Part shown: positions 25,898-34,783 of the stretch, piece after piece
How positions within the stretch are numbered: position 1 is the first letter of the stretch
How the letters are laid out: each line of letters starts with the position of its first letter
Origin: JBHENC01 sp046262295
Lineage (GTDB): Bacteria; Acidobacteriota; Blastocatellia; Pyrinomonadales; Pyrinomonadaceae
Direction of reading: 5' to 3'
Assembly (NCBI GenBank): GCA_046262295.1
Contig: JBHENC010000009.1
Coordinates: forward strand, 87,238 to 151,237
DNA: 64,000 bases
Made by a program: the position numbers and the translations under genes
Notes under the pieces: generated by a model
What the model saw: the letters and a program-made list of their open reading frames with translations, nothing else
Told to the model about the DNA's origin: nothing
Databases searched by the model: none

Positions 25898-27961
25898 TCA
25901 TAACGGAGCTTGCGTATTGCCAAGGCGCGACGAGGCGGCGGCGAGAAGTTCCTGTTCGCTCGGAGGTCTTGGCAGCGGTCGCCGCTTGCTCTCTGCAATC
26001 ACGACGAAGATCGCGGCGCGCGGAAAAAGCGCGTCCGGCACAGTGATGCGCGGGTCGGCGTCGGCGGCGATTTTTGCGGCATCGCTGCCATTGCGAATCA
26101 ACTGCCACCAGCCGCGCGCTCCGCTTTCATCCAGCGAAAGCGCCTTCGCATATTCGCCGCCCGCTTCCTGCTGCCTTCTGATTTCAAGCAGCGCCGAAGC
26201 ATGGCGAACGCGCAGAAAGACGGATCGCGGGTAAACATTAACGGCATACTGCAACGTCGCTTCCGCGCCCGGCAAATCGCCTGCTTCGGCTTCGGCAGCC
26301 GCCAGCGCCGCGAAACAATCGGAAGTGTTAAAGCCGTGCGCGACGGCGTAACGAAGATGCGCCGCCGCATCGCCCGCGCGTCCCTGTCCGTAAAGCCATG
26401 TACCGTAAGCGAAGTGTGTTCCCGCATCACGGCTATCCCAGAAGAGGGCTGTTCGGTAGCGTTGCTCGACACGTTCGCTCGTGCTGCCGGTCGCCGCCGT
26501 CGCCTGCATTATCGCATTCATCGCGCGTATGCCGCCCGCATAAAGTATGACAAGCGAGAAGACGAATGCGACGGACGCGGCAACCCGCAGAAGAGCGGGC
26601 GTGATAATGGCTTGCCCCGTGTCTTCACGAACACCGTGCGAAGCGGTCTGGCAAATAATCGCAACGGCGAAGAAAAAAACAAGGCCGCCCGCTAGCCATT
26701 GAAATGAATTAACGCTCGTGCCGGAAGCGAGCGCAAAGGCGAAGAGTCCGCCTCCCGCACCGAGCGCCGGAAGTGCTTTGGGCGAACGGCGTAGAGCGCG
26801 CCAGAACATCGCCACCAGCCCCAGACAGAACATCACGAATAGAATAAAGCCGACGATGCCGAGTTCGGCCAGCACCTGCACGTACTCGCTGTGCGGTTGC
26901 TGAATGCGTAACTCTTCGTTCATTCCGATAACCGGATTATCAACGTGTGCCGCAGCAAAACGCGCCCGCGCATCCGAAAAATTGTCTTCGTAAGTATACC
27001 CGCCGACGCCTAGTAGAGGATGCGCACGGAGCATTTCCAGTGCGATGCCCCAGTACAGAAAGCGCACGTGCAAGTTCGCATCGGCGGCAGCCGTAGATTG
27101 AAGGCGCGTCAGGGCGGAGCCTTTGCCCTGCGTGCCCGGTGCGGCCTGATGATAAAGCGCGGTCGTCAATTGCAACGCCGTCGCTGCCACAAAAGCCGCG
27201 ATGAGAATCGCCGCGCGCGTGAAATTACGAGGCCGACAATTCCGTAAGGTGAGTGAACCGGCGGCCAACAGACCGAAGCCGATGGCTGCGCCGATGACGG
27301 GCGCACGTTCCATCGCTTGCAGCATTGCCAGCCATGCGAGCAGCGCGGTCGCGCCGCAGCCGAGAGCAATTTTAGGTTTGCGCACGGACAGCGCCAGCGC
27401 CGCAAAAAACGGAGCGACGACGGACATCATCTCGCTAAAGCCGCTGAAGAAATTGAATAAAGACCCCTGCGCGACGGGCGTATCCGACGGCGCACCGATG
27501 AACCAGACCATGCACGCGAGTCCGAGCACACAGATAACCGCGCCGAGCACAAAAACGGACGCGCGCAATATTTTAGGCCGAGCCACAATGCCGCGCACGA
27601 GCACGAAGAAGATTAAATACGTGCTCCATTCAAGCGCCATGTAGATAGTCTTGTAAGGAAATGTTGACCAGAGAATTGATGCCGCGTTCCATAGAACGAA
27701 GAGCATCATCGGCAGCAGGAGTAAAAGGAGTTCGCTCCGTGGAATCTTGAACGAGCGCGTGTTGATGCTTCTTGGGCGTTTGATGAAAAGCGCCAGTGTA
27801 AGACTGATGAGCAGCGCGATAACTATTTCCTGTCGCCATGGCAGGCCGCCGTTTGCGGGTCGCGGCAGCCCCGGAAGGTAGGGCGTCAGCATGGCGAGCG
27901 GCCACAGCACGGCGAGAGGCCGGAGCGGTTCGCGCATGGCTTGTTGAATGGAATACGGCAT
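25898..27961 (-). CDS. O-antigen ligase/polymerase-like membrane protein with TPR tail
   Basis: 687 residues from ATG 27961 (a TTG at 27988 is the alternative). About twelve hydrophobic segments fill residues 20-480, with the Wzy_C-type loop LRAHPLLGVGGYTYEDNF and a second periplasmic stretch around IQQPHSEYVQVLAELG (the conserved H-x-x-Y of O-antigen ligases). The C-terminal ~200 residues are TPR-like (HFAYGTWLYGQGRAGDAAAHLRYA, AEAEAGDLPGAEATLQYAV). It is expected to polymerise or ligate surface polysaccharide or glycosylate pilins. Location just downstream of pilin genes makes a pilin O-oligosaccharyltransferase (PilO/TfpO-like) worth considering. Confidence 0.8.
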   Translation of the reverse strand: MPYSIQQAMREPLRPLAVLWPLAMLTPYLPGLPRPANGGLPWRQEIVIALLISLTLALFIKRPRSINTRSFKIPRSELLLLLLPMMLFVLWNAASILWSTFPYKTIYMALEWSTYLIFFVLVRGIVARPKILRASVFVLGAVICVLGLACMVWFIGAPSDTPVAQGSLFNFFSGFSEMMSVVAPFFAALALSVRKPKIALGCGATALLAWLAMLQAMERAPVIGAAIGFGLLAAGSLTLRNCRPRNFTRAAILIAAFVAATALQLTTALYHQAAPGTQGKGSALTRLQSTAAADANLHVRFLYWGIALEMLRAHPLLGVGGYTYEDNFSDARARFAAAHVDNPVIGMNEELRIQQPHSEYVQVLAELGIVGFILFVMFCLGLVAMFWRALRRSPKALPALGAGGGLFAFALASGTSVNSFQWLAGGLVFFFAVAIICQTASHGVREDTGQAIITPALLRVAASVAFVFSLVILYAGGIRAMNAIMQATAATGSTSERVEQRYRTALFWDSRDAGTHFAYGTWLYGQGRAGDAAAHLRYAVAHGFNTSDCFAALAAAEAEAGDLPGAEATLQYAVNVYPRSVFLRVRHASALLEIRRQQEAGGEYAKALSLDESGARGWWQLIRNGSDAAKIAADADPRITVPDALFPRAAIFVVIAESKRRPLPRPPSEQELLAAASSRLGNTQAPL

Positions 27962-28033
27962 ACTCGTTAAATAGAATGCGGGAGCCAAAGCCTTAGCCTT
28001 GTGCTCCCGCAGAATATCACAGATGACGGTGTG

Positions 28034-28522
28034 CTAGTTGCCGACGGGGTTACCGGAAGTAGCGGTCGGAACCGTTGCCGATAGGGTCGTGTCCGCGTAG
28101 ATGACGCCCGCTTCATTCGAGCTGAACATCCGTGTCCCGGTCTGGCTGACGCCCGACTGCACGCCCGGTGTCGCACCCGAAACGTAGCTGGCGGCGACGC
28201 CAGCCGCCGCTGCTGTCGGAGTCACACCGAAAAGGTAGCCGCTCTTGGCCGTGGCCGCCGTTGTCGCATTGGCGACCGATGAATCAATCAGATTCTGTAC
28301 TTGCAACTGGGCGAGGGTGCCAAAGGAGCCAGCTCCGGCAGTAGCATGATAAGTAGCTTCGGCACTGGTCAGGACACGCATGGTGGCCTGTGCGGAGCCT
28401 TCGTTGGCGGCGCGACGTGACGCGAGAAGATTGGGGATGGCGATGGCGGCGATGATGCCGATAATGGCGACGACGATCAAAAGTTCGATGAGCGAGAAGC
28501 CCTGTTGACGTTTGTTCTGCAT
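28034..28522 (-). CDS. Type IV pilin-like protein, copy 1
   Basis: 162 residues. The class III prepilin signal is perfect: a short basic leader MQNKRQQG, cleavage before FSLIELLIVVAIIGI with Glu at position 5 of the mature protein. An Ala/Gly/Thr-rich globular part without a cysteine pair follows. The ribosome site is AAGGAG. It is almost identical to the next gene, differing near YHATAGAGSFGTLAQ and in SQTG. It is assembled into pili or pseudopili at the inner membrane after cleavage by a prepilin peptidase not in this window. Confidence 0.92.
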   Translation of the reverse strand: MQNKRQQGFSLIELLIVVAIIGIIAAIAIPNLLASRRAANEGSAQATMRVLTSAEATYHATAGAGSFGTLAQLQVQNLIDSSVANATTAATAKSGYLFGVTPTAAAAGVAASYVSGATPGVQSGVSQTGTRMFSSNEAGVIYADTTLSATVPTATSGNPVGN

Positions 28523-28646
28523 TTGTTTCGTATGCTCCTTAAAAGAGGGTAAAAGGGGTTGAAGAGGCTGTCGCTAATTTTGAGGCATCGAAAGGCATTG
28601 CGGGGTGCGCTTCTCGTTGCGTCAGCTTCGGCCAAACAAGAATGTA

Positions 28647-28662
28647 AACAAGAGTTGTGCCA
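28647..28662 (-). promoter_or_regulatory. Candidate sigma-54 promoter of pilin copy 1
   Basis: On the minus strand the sequence reads TGGCACAACTCTTGTT: the -24 box TGGCAC, five bases, and the -12 box TTGT (consensus TTGC). It lies 125 bp upstream of the start codon. The second pilin has the same arrangement at nearly the same distance. Confidence 0.6.
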
Positions 28663-28835
28663 CAAGGTAACGAGCGCGGCAACATGGCAACATGGCAACG
28701 TCGAAAATCTTGTAGGGCTACTACCATACGGGCGGCAGTGATCAAATTTCACTGTGTAGCTAAGCCCAACAGTGCGGGAGCGAAGTTCGTACTTTCGCCC
28801 CCGCAAAGAGTTGTCATGCTGTTGATGGTGATTGA

Positions 28836-29324
28836 TTAGTTGCCGACGGGGTTACCGGAAGTAGCGGTCGGAACCGTTGCCGATAGGGTCGTGTCCGCGT
28901 AGATGACGCCCGCTTCATTCGAGCTGAACATCCGTGTCCCGGTCTTGCTGACGCCCGACTGCACGCCCGGTGTCGCACCCGAAACGTAGCTGGCGGCGAC
29001 GCCAGCCGCTGCTGCTGTCGGAGTCACACCGAAAAGGTAGCCGCTCTTGGCCGTGGCCGCCGTTGTCGCATTGGCGACCGATGAATCAATCAGATTCTGT
29101 ACTTGCAACTGGGAAAGAGTGCCATACGCGCCCGCACCGGCGGTGGCCTGATAAGTAGCTTCGGCACTGGTCAGGACACGCATGGTGGCCTGTGCGGAGC
29201 CTTCGTTGGCGGCGCGACGTGACGCGAGAAGATTGGGGATGGCGATGGCGGCGATGATGCCGATAATGGCGACGACGATCAAAAGTTCGATGAGCGAGAA
29301 GCCCTGTTGACGTTTGTTCTGCAT
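28836..29324 (-). CDS. Type IV pilin-like protein, copy 2
   Basis: 162 residues with the same leader, cleavage site and N-terminal helix as copy 1 and only a handful of substitutions (YQATAGAGAYGTLSQ, SKTG). The conserved stretch also includes about 25 bp of 5' leader with the AAGGAG ribosome site, so it arose by recent tandem duplication. It has its own sigma-54 promoter candidate 115 bp upstream. Confidence 0.92.
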   Translation of the reverse strand: MQNKRQQGFSLIELLIVVAIIGIIAAIAIPNLLASRRAANEGSAQATMRVLTSAEATYQATAGAGAYGTLSQLQVQNLIDSSVANATTAATAKSGYLFGVTPTAAAAGVAASYVSGATPGVQSGVSKTGTRMFSSNEAGVIYADTTLSATVPTATSGNPVGN

Positions 29325-29438
29325 TTGTTTCGTATGCTCCTTAAAAGAGGGTAGAGATGTTAGAAGTTTAATTCGCGCCGTTGGCTGCCGGTCTCAGGCT
29401 CTCGTGCCGCGCTGCGCGCGATGGTCAGCCTGATCTAT

Positions 29439-29454
29439 AACAAACGGTGTGCCG
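29439..29454 (-). promoter_or_regulatory. Candidate sigma-54 promoter of pilin copy 2
   Basis: On the minus strand it reads CGGCACACCGTTTGTT: the -24 GGCAC, five bases, then TTGT. The spacing matches sigma-54 promoters and the copy-1 element. The remaining intergenic space to 29782 shows no gene. Confidence 0.55.
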
Positions 29455-29782
29455 CAATCTTCGGAGCGGGCAATAATCGAAGAAACAAAGGCATTTGCGA
29501 CGATTTTGATAAAACGCGCGCGCCGACCGTTGGTTTGAAGGCGAGGTCTCGCGTCGCTCTGACAAATTGCGGCATCAGTAAAGTGACGGTTTCCGTCAAC
29601 GTATCTCGGAAACGCACCGGACTGCTTCGTTATCTGAAAATGAGTGAGCGCGGCGGGCGTGCTGCTTGTTTTAATTTACGCGGAGGGGTAAAGATAAGTG
29701 TTCGACGCGGCAACGCGCGCCGGATTGAACGATAACACTGTCGGATGAAATTTGATAAAGGCCGGAAGGACTCGAAATTATT

Positions 29783-30421
29783 ATGTCCGATTCAACCTAC
29801 GACAATAACGAGCCGGTGGCGCAACACAATTCGCTCGCTAATTTTGAACGGCTGCTCGGCGAGCTAATCGAACAACCCGAACGCCGCACGGAGATTACCG
29901 CCACCATTGACACCGTGTTCGGCCAAGACAAAGCCATCATGGTGCTGGATATGAGCGGCTTCTCGCGCACGACGCACCGGCACGGCATCGTTTCGTTTCT
30001 CTTGATGATTCATCAAATGAAACTAATCGCCCGGCCATGTATCGAAGAGCATCGGGGACTGGTCGTTAAGGCGGAAGCGGACAATCTTTTCTGTTTATTC
30101 GATTCGGTTGAAGACGCGGTGCACGCGGCACAGGAGATCATACGCCGTTTGAGCACCGTCAATCTGGTGCTGCCGGAAGACCGTCGCCTGTATGCGTCAA
30201 TCGGCATCGGTTACGGGCGCACGCTCAACATACAGGATCACGATCTGTTCGGCGACGAAGTTAATCTGGCGAGCAAGTTGGGTGAAGACGTGGCGGAAAG
30301 AGGCGCGGTGCTTTTGACCACTGCCGCGCAAGCTCAATTAAAGGATACGAATATTCAAAGCCGCGAAGAGACGCTCAGCATCTCCGGCCTCTCGCTGTCT
30401 TATTTTATTTTACAGAGCTAA
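29783..30421 (+). CDS. Adenylate/guanylate cyclase-domain protein
   Basis: 212 residues, start supported by GGAAGGA. The class III cyclase fold is evident: MVLDMSGFSRTTHRHG (first metal Asp), VKAEADNLFCLFDSVEDAV, RLYASIGIGYGRTL and LFGDEVNLASKLGEDVAERG. The position normally K-x-x-GD-x is KAEADN, so the second metal Asp may be present as D in ADN. It may make cAMP/cGMP or be a regulatory relative. The stop codon overlaps that of the convergent NtrC-type gene by 4 bp. Confidence 0.85.
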   Translation: MSDSTYDNNEPVAQHNSLANFERLLGELIEQPERRTEITATIDTVFGQDKAIMVLDMSGFSRTTHRHGIVSFLLMIHQMKLIARPCIEEHRGLVVKAEADNLFCLFDSVEDAVHAAQEIIRRLSTVNLVLPEDRRLYASIGIGYGRTLNIQDHDLFGDEVNLASKLGEDVAERGAVLLTTAAQAQLKDTNIQSREETLSISGLSLSYFILQS

Positions 30422-31836
30422 GAGGAATCGGCGCTGCGCGCAGTGGCGTCGCCGCGCATCTGCGCCGTCAAATTGCGTATGCCGTGTTTGTCCAGCAAGT
30501 GGCGCAGCGAGCGCACGGATAGTTGCAGCAGTTCGGCGGCGCGCGTCTGGTTGCCGCCCGTTCGCCGCAGGGCTTCCAAGAGATAAGTCTTTTCGAGTTG
30601 ATCCAGATGCGCGACGATGTTGAGGCCTTCTTCGGGCAGGCCGGAATCGGCGGCAACGCGCGCCGGATTGTAGCTGGTGATTTGCTGCGGAAGGCGATCC
30701 GGTTGAATCTCCGCGGAGCGTTCGAGGGCGACGGCGCGCTCAATCGTGTGTTCAAGCTCGCGCACGTTGCCCGGCCACGAATAAGCTTCCAGAAGGCGCA
30801 ACGCTTTCTCGTTAAGCGAAAGCTCTCGTTTCTGCTGCGCGCAGAATTTTCTGGTGAAGTGTTCGGCCAACTCTGCGATGTCTTCGCGGCGCTCGCGCAA
30901 CGCAGGCAGCTCAATCGGAATCACGGAAATGCGATAGTAGAGGTCTTCGCGGAAAGTATTCTCTTTGACCATCAAAGGGAGATTGCGATTGGTGGCGGCG
31001 ATCACGCGCGTGTCTATTTCCGTCTCCTCGTGCGCGCCGACGGGACGCACCTTGCGCTCTTGAAGAACGCGCAATAGCCTGACCTGCATCGTCGGCGACA
31101 TCTCGCCAATCTCGTCCAGAAAAATCGTTCCCTTGTTGGCCGCTTCAAATAGCCCTTTACGGTTGGCGGTCGCGCCCGTGAAAGAGCCTTTGACGTAGCC
31201 GAAGAGTTCGGACTCAAGAAGCGTTTCAGTGAACGCACCGCAGTTGATCGAGACGAAAGGTTTGTCGCGGCGTGCGCTTGAATCATGAATGGCGCGTGCG
31301 ACGAGTTCCTTGCCTGTGCCGGATTCGCCCGTGATAAGAACGGTAGACGAAACATCTGCGACCGTTTCAATCATCTGGTAAACGGCCTGCATAATCTCGG
31401 AGCGCCCGATGATGTTGCCGAGTTTTCCGCGATCACGTTGTGCGCGTTTGAAAGCCTGATTCTCTTGAACGAGCGTTTGCTTTTCGAGAGCTTTAGTGAC
31501 GATCAGTTTTAGCTCGTCAATGTCGAAAGGCTTCTGTATGAAATCGTCCGCACCGAGCTTGAAGGCTTCGCGCGCCGTGTCAACCGTCGCAAAGGCTGTC
31601 ATCAAGACCAGCGCGACATCCGGCAGCAACTCGCGCGATTGACGCAAAAGCTCTATGCCGCCCATGTCCGGCATCTTCACGTCCGAGACGATTAGCTCGG
31701 CAGGTTCTTCGCGCAGCAACTCCATTGCACGCCGCCCGTTCTCCGCCGCGCGCACCTTATGCCCCTCGCGCCCGAACACGAGCGTCAGCAGCTGCCGCAT
31801 ACTTTGTTCATCGTCAACGATAAGAATATTTGCCAT
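30418..31836 (-). CDS. Sigma-54-dependent response regulator, PilR-like
   Basis: 472 residues. Receiver (ILIVDDEQSM, LIVSDVKMPDMGG, FIQKPFD), AAA+ domain with GESGTGKEL, GSFTGA (accepted variant of GAFTGA), TIFLDEIGEMSP, and a Fis-type HTH (NQTRAAELLQLSVRSLRHLLDKHGI). The gene follows a membrane PAS kinase by 58 bp. Because two pilin genes with sigma-54 promoter candidates lie 1-3 kb away, a PilR-like role in pilin expression is a reasonable inference. Confidence 0.92.
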   Translation of the reverse strand: MANILIVDDEQSMRQLLTLVFGREGHKVRAAENGRRAMELLREEPAELIVSDVKMPDMGGIELLRQSRELLPDVALVLMTAFATVDTAREAFKLGADDFIQKPFDIDELKLIVTKALEKQTLVQENQAFKRAQRDRGKLGNIIGRSEIMQAVYQMIETVADVSSTVLITGESGTGKELVARAIHDSSARRDKPFVSINCGAFTETLLESELFGYVKGSFTGATANRKGLFEAANKGTIFLDEIGEMSPTMQVRLLRVLQERKVRPVGAHEETEIDTRVIAATNRNLPLMVKENTFREDLYYRISVIPIELPALRERREDIAELAEHFTRKFCAQQKRELSLNEKALRLLEAYSWPGNVRELEHTIERAVALERSAEIQPDRLPQQITSYNPARVAADSGLPEEGLNIVAHLDQLEKTYLLEALRRTGGNQTRAAELLQLSVRSLRHLLDKHGIRNLTAQMRGDATARSADSS

Positions 31837-31894
31837 AGCGAAAACAGATGCGTGCTCTCAAAGCTCGGATGTTAGTCCCAACGCCCGCGCAAGC

Positions 31895-33592
31895 TCAAGC
31901 GTTATGCGGCGAAAATTCAGTGGGCTGATTCGCACCCGGCAGTTCGATGCTGATCGTCGTCCCGTGTCCTTCGCGGCTGCGCACGTTGATTGTACCACCA
32001 TGATCGCGGATGATCTGGTAAACGATGGAGAGTCCCAGACCCGTGCCGCCGGTCGTCGAAGAAGAGAATGGCTCGAAGAGTTGTTCGACCTGTTCGGGCG
32101 TCATGCCCGCGCCGGTATCCGTGAAAGTGACGCGCAGCCGTCCATTCGCCGCGTGCGCGATCTCCGCGCGGAGCGTGCCGCCGTTCGGCATCGCTTGCAA
32201 GGCGTTACGCGAAAGATTCCAGAACACCTGTTTGAGTTGTGAAGCGTCTGCGCTCGTCATCACAGGCTCATGCGGAATACTTTCTTCGAGCTTATGCGCG
32301 GCGTGGAGTTCCGGGCTGTGGCGCAGCAGCGCAAAGGTTTCGTGCAAAGGTTCGCGCAAATCCACGTTGACGAAATCGCTCTGGCGCGGGCGCGCGTAAA
32401 TTAAAAAATCCGTGATGATTCGATTAAGCCGGTCTGATTCACGCAGGATGATCTCCATCAACTCGGCCTGCGCCGAATCGGAGCTAATCTCGGATTGCAA
32501 GACCTGAATCGAGCCGCGCATCGAAGCGAGCGGGTTTCTGATCTCGTGCGCAATCCCCGCTGCAACGCGCCCGACCGCCGCCAGCCGATCCTGCCGCCGC
32601 GAAATCTCCTCAAGGGCGCGCACCTCCGTTAAATCCTGAAACGTGATGACGTGCCCCGTCGTCTCGCCCGCTTCGGAGAAGAGCGGAAAGATGCTATAGC
32701 CGAGCCGCAGCAGTAGACCGTCCGGCATCAGGCAGTTGGCCTCGAAGCGCGGGCTTGGCGCGTTCATCGCCGCCGCGCGCATTGATTCGTCAATCTTCTC
32801 GCTGATTTCACCGAAGAAAATCGAAGCATTTTGCCCGCGCACGTCCGTCGCCTTGTAGCCCGTGATCTCTTCCGCCGCGGCATTGAAGGTGTAAATCTGC
32901 CCTTCCAAATCCGTCGTGACGACGCCGGAGCGAATTGATTCGACAATGCGCTCGTGCAAGGCGCGCAAGTCTGCGAGCGTCTGCGTGGCGGCGATAAGGC
33001 GCACGGCAGAGCGCGACTGCCGGTCTGCGAGACGCGCGGCCAGCAGCCCGACGACAAGAAACGCAATGTCGTTGAGACCGATAGTCTGAATCGCTTTAAC
33101 CGAAGAGGCGGCGGTAATGATCGGAACGTAAGGTTGTAGCACGCCGGTGATCGTGCTGATGCCCATGCCCGTGAAGAAGGCGACACACAGAATGGCGATT
33201 GCCAGCGCGCCGCGCGAGCCTAAAAAGATGCTGGCGATGGCGATGATGATGATATAGAGCGCCGCATAGGGGGAATAAATATCGCCCGTCGCCCAGACGA
33301 CCCATGTCGCTAACATAACATCCGTGAATAACTGCACGCCGGTTTGTCGCCGTACATGAGCGAAAAAGCGTAGCGCGAAGACGTAGAAAATAGAGAGCGC
33401 GAGCACGACGAAGAAAATCGGCAGCGCGCCTTGAGCAGCGAAATATCGCGTCGCACGTACGTTTTGATCGCTCATCCACAGGGCGCTCGCCAGCAGAAGC
33501 AGCAGTGCGACGGCGAGCCTGCCCAGCGTCAGCCACCAGAGGCCGCGCACAGACTCCGCGTTCTCTTCCATGTATCCCCGATCTTCATCCAT
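31895..33592 (-). CDS. Membrane PAS sensor histidine kinase, PilS-like
   Basis: 565 residues. About six membrane helices fill residues 20-195 (LGRLAVALLLLLASALW, LPIFFVVLALSIFYVFAL, AALYIIIIAIASIFLG), followed by a PAS domain (~215-330; GVVTTDLEGQIYTFNAAAEEITGY), HisKA with AAGIAHEIRNPLASMRGS and HATPase with NLSRNALQAMP, DTGAGMTPEQ and GGTGLGLSIVYQI. The multi-helix N terminus plus PAS is the PilS/NtrB-like layout. It forms an operon with the PilR-like regulator immediately downstream. All catalytic boxes are intact. Confidence 0.92.
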   Translation of the reverse strand: MDEDRGYMEENAESVRGLWWLTLGRLAVALLLLLASALWMSDQNVRATRYFAAQGALPIFFVVLALSIFYVFALRFFAHVRRQTGVQLFTDVMLATWVVWATGDIYSPYAALYIIIIAIASIFLGSRGALAIAILCVAFFTGMGISTITGVLQPYVPIITAASSVKAIQTIGLNDIAFLVVGLLAARLADRQSRSAVRLIAATQTLADLRALHERIVESIRSGVVTTDLEGQIYTFNAAAEEITGYKATDVRGQNASIFFGEISEKIDESMRAAAMNAPSPRFEANCLMPDGLLLRLGYSIFPLFSEAGETTGHVITFQDLTEVRALEEISRRQDRLAAVGRVAAGIAHEIRNPLASMRGSIQVLQSEISSDSAQAELMEIILRESDRLNRIITDFLIYARPRQSDFVNVDLREPLHETFALLRHSPELHAAHKLEESIPHEPVMTSADASQLKQVFWNLSRNALQAMPNGGTLRAEIAHAANGRLRVTFTDTGAGMTPEQVEQLFEPFSSSTTGGTGLGLSIVYQIIRDHGGTINVRSREGHGTTISIELPGANQPTEFSPHNA

Positions 33593-33720
33593 CGCACGCT
33601 AAGCCTAACACGGGGCGACGCCGCGTGAGACATCTTTTCCGACACGCCGTCAACAAAAACGCGGCACGAGAAACCGGAAAGCCGTCCTCTCAAGCGCCGC
33701 TTATTTCTTGTCACGAATCA

Positions 33721-34050
33721 TTATGCCGCACGCGCGATTTGTTTGTGCGGATCATACTCGACGGCCAGATATCCGCGCGCGATAAATTTAAGCACCGCCG
33801 AAACGTGTTTGCATTCAAAGCCCGGTTCGGCGTTGCCGCGATACGCGAAGTCGGCGCACGTGCAGGCGAGGCATTTTGTTTCGGGATCGCAGAATAGATG
33901 ATAATCGCGCTCGGCTGCACCGGATTCCGAACGCGCCATCCAGCCATACGGCTCCGCCTCAAAAACCCTGATTCTCTCCGAACGCGCCGCACGCTGCTCG
34001 GCCGCCGTAAAGACGTGTATTTTGCCCGTTTCCCTTTTCTTTGAAGCCAT
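33721..34050 (-). CDS. Small SWIM-zinc-finger-like protein
   Basis: 109 residues. A CxC-x(n)-CxH pattern is present: CLACTCADFAYRGNAEPGFECKHVSAVLKF, given here as CLACTCADF then FECKHVSAV, matching SWIM zinc-binding domains that bind DNA or protein partners. It stands alone rather than attached to a helicase or MuDR-type protein. The N terminus is basic (MASKKRETGK). Nearby genes give no hint; it lies 128 bp downstream of the PilS-like start, same strand. Confidence 0.75.
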   Translation of the reverse strand: MASKKRETGKIHVFTAAEQRAARSERIRVFEAEPYGWMARSESGAAERDYHLFCDPETKCLACTCADFAYRGNAEPGFECKHVSAVLKFIARGYLAVEYDPHKQIARAA

Positions 34051-34783
34051 CGAAAATCCCTCTCGTTTCTTAATTTCGCGGAAGACATTATACCATCTTT
34101 AGCGCAAGTATGGAACATCGTGTTATCCGTGAAACAAAATGGAAAGCAAAATAGATCGAATTGAATTTTTTAGAAACTCGAATCTGGCAGATTCAGCATT
34201 AAAATTGATTGGCTTAACGCTTTTGCGCCTGAACGTAGGATGCAGATGGCAGTGTTTCGACACGCCGTTTTTCTGTCGAAACGTGTGGGCGGCGGGGGGC
34301 GCCGTTTGCTTGCTCCTTGGTTAAAGGCTACTATGATTTGTGAATTCCAAAAACGATTGTCGAGACATCTAGCCGGGCGCATATAAAGCTTTGCGCCGCG
34401 CTGTGCCTGTGCAGGTATTCGGTAAGCCGAACTCTCGTACGATTAGGAGCAAAGTCCGTGCGCAATGGTACGGAAATCCTTTCTTTAACTTTTGTATAAA
34501 GTTTTGCGAAAGATGTTATGTACCAAAGGCATGGCCTTTGAGCACAACGCAAGCATTATGTTAACGCGCATGGCCGGTTCTTGATGGGAGTCTATAATTA
34601 GATAACCCAGAAGACGCATCAGGAATTCTATTACGGGCGATTCTACGAGACCTGTTAATCAGGCCTTTTTTGCGTATGTACTTTCGCATAGCCCGATTGA
34701 GCGAGCCGCGACTTTGTTGCACCGCCGCGCAGTAATTAAACCGTAGAAGATAGCTTCGACGATCAAGGTTTGGGTAATACATT
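34051..34783. other. Long intergenic region without a recognised gene
   Basis: 733 bp between divergent genes. Short frames lack ribosome sites and coding character. A weak hairpin followed by six Ts lies at about 34649-34671 (gacctg, loop, caggcc), which could end a short RNA. No tRNA-like cloverleaf was found by eye. Confidence 0.4.

Noticed and set aside
25910..26695. 261-residue plus-strand frame, Arg-rich
   Set aside because: Antisense to the O-antigen-ligase-like gene; no ribosome site or recognisable domain.
34051..34783. Possible tRNA or structured RNA in the 733-bp gap
   Set aside because: No acceptor stem, T-loop GTTCGA context or cloverleaf found by eye; only a weak hairpin with a T run.
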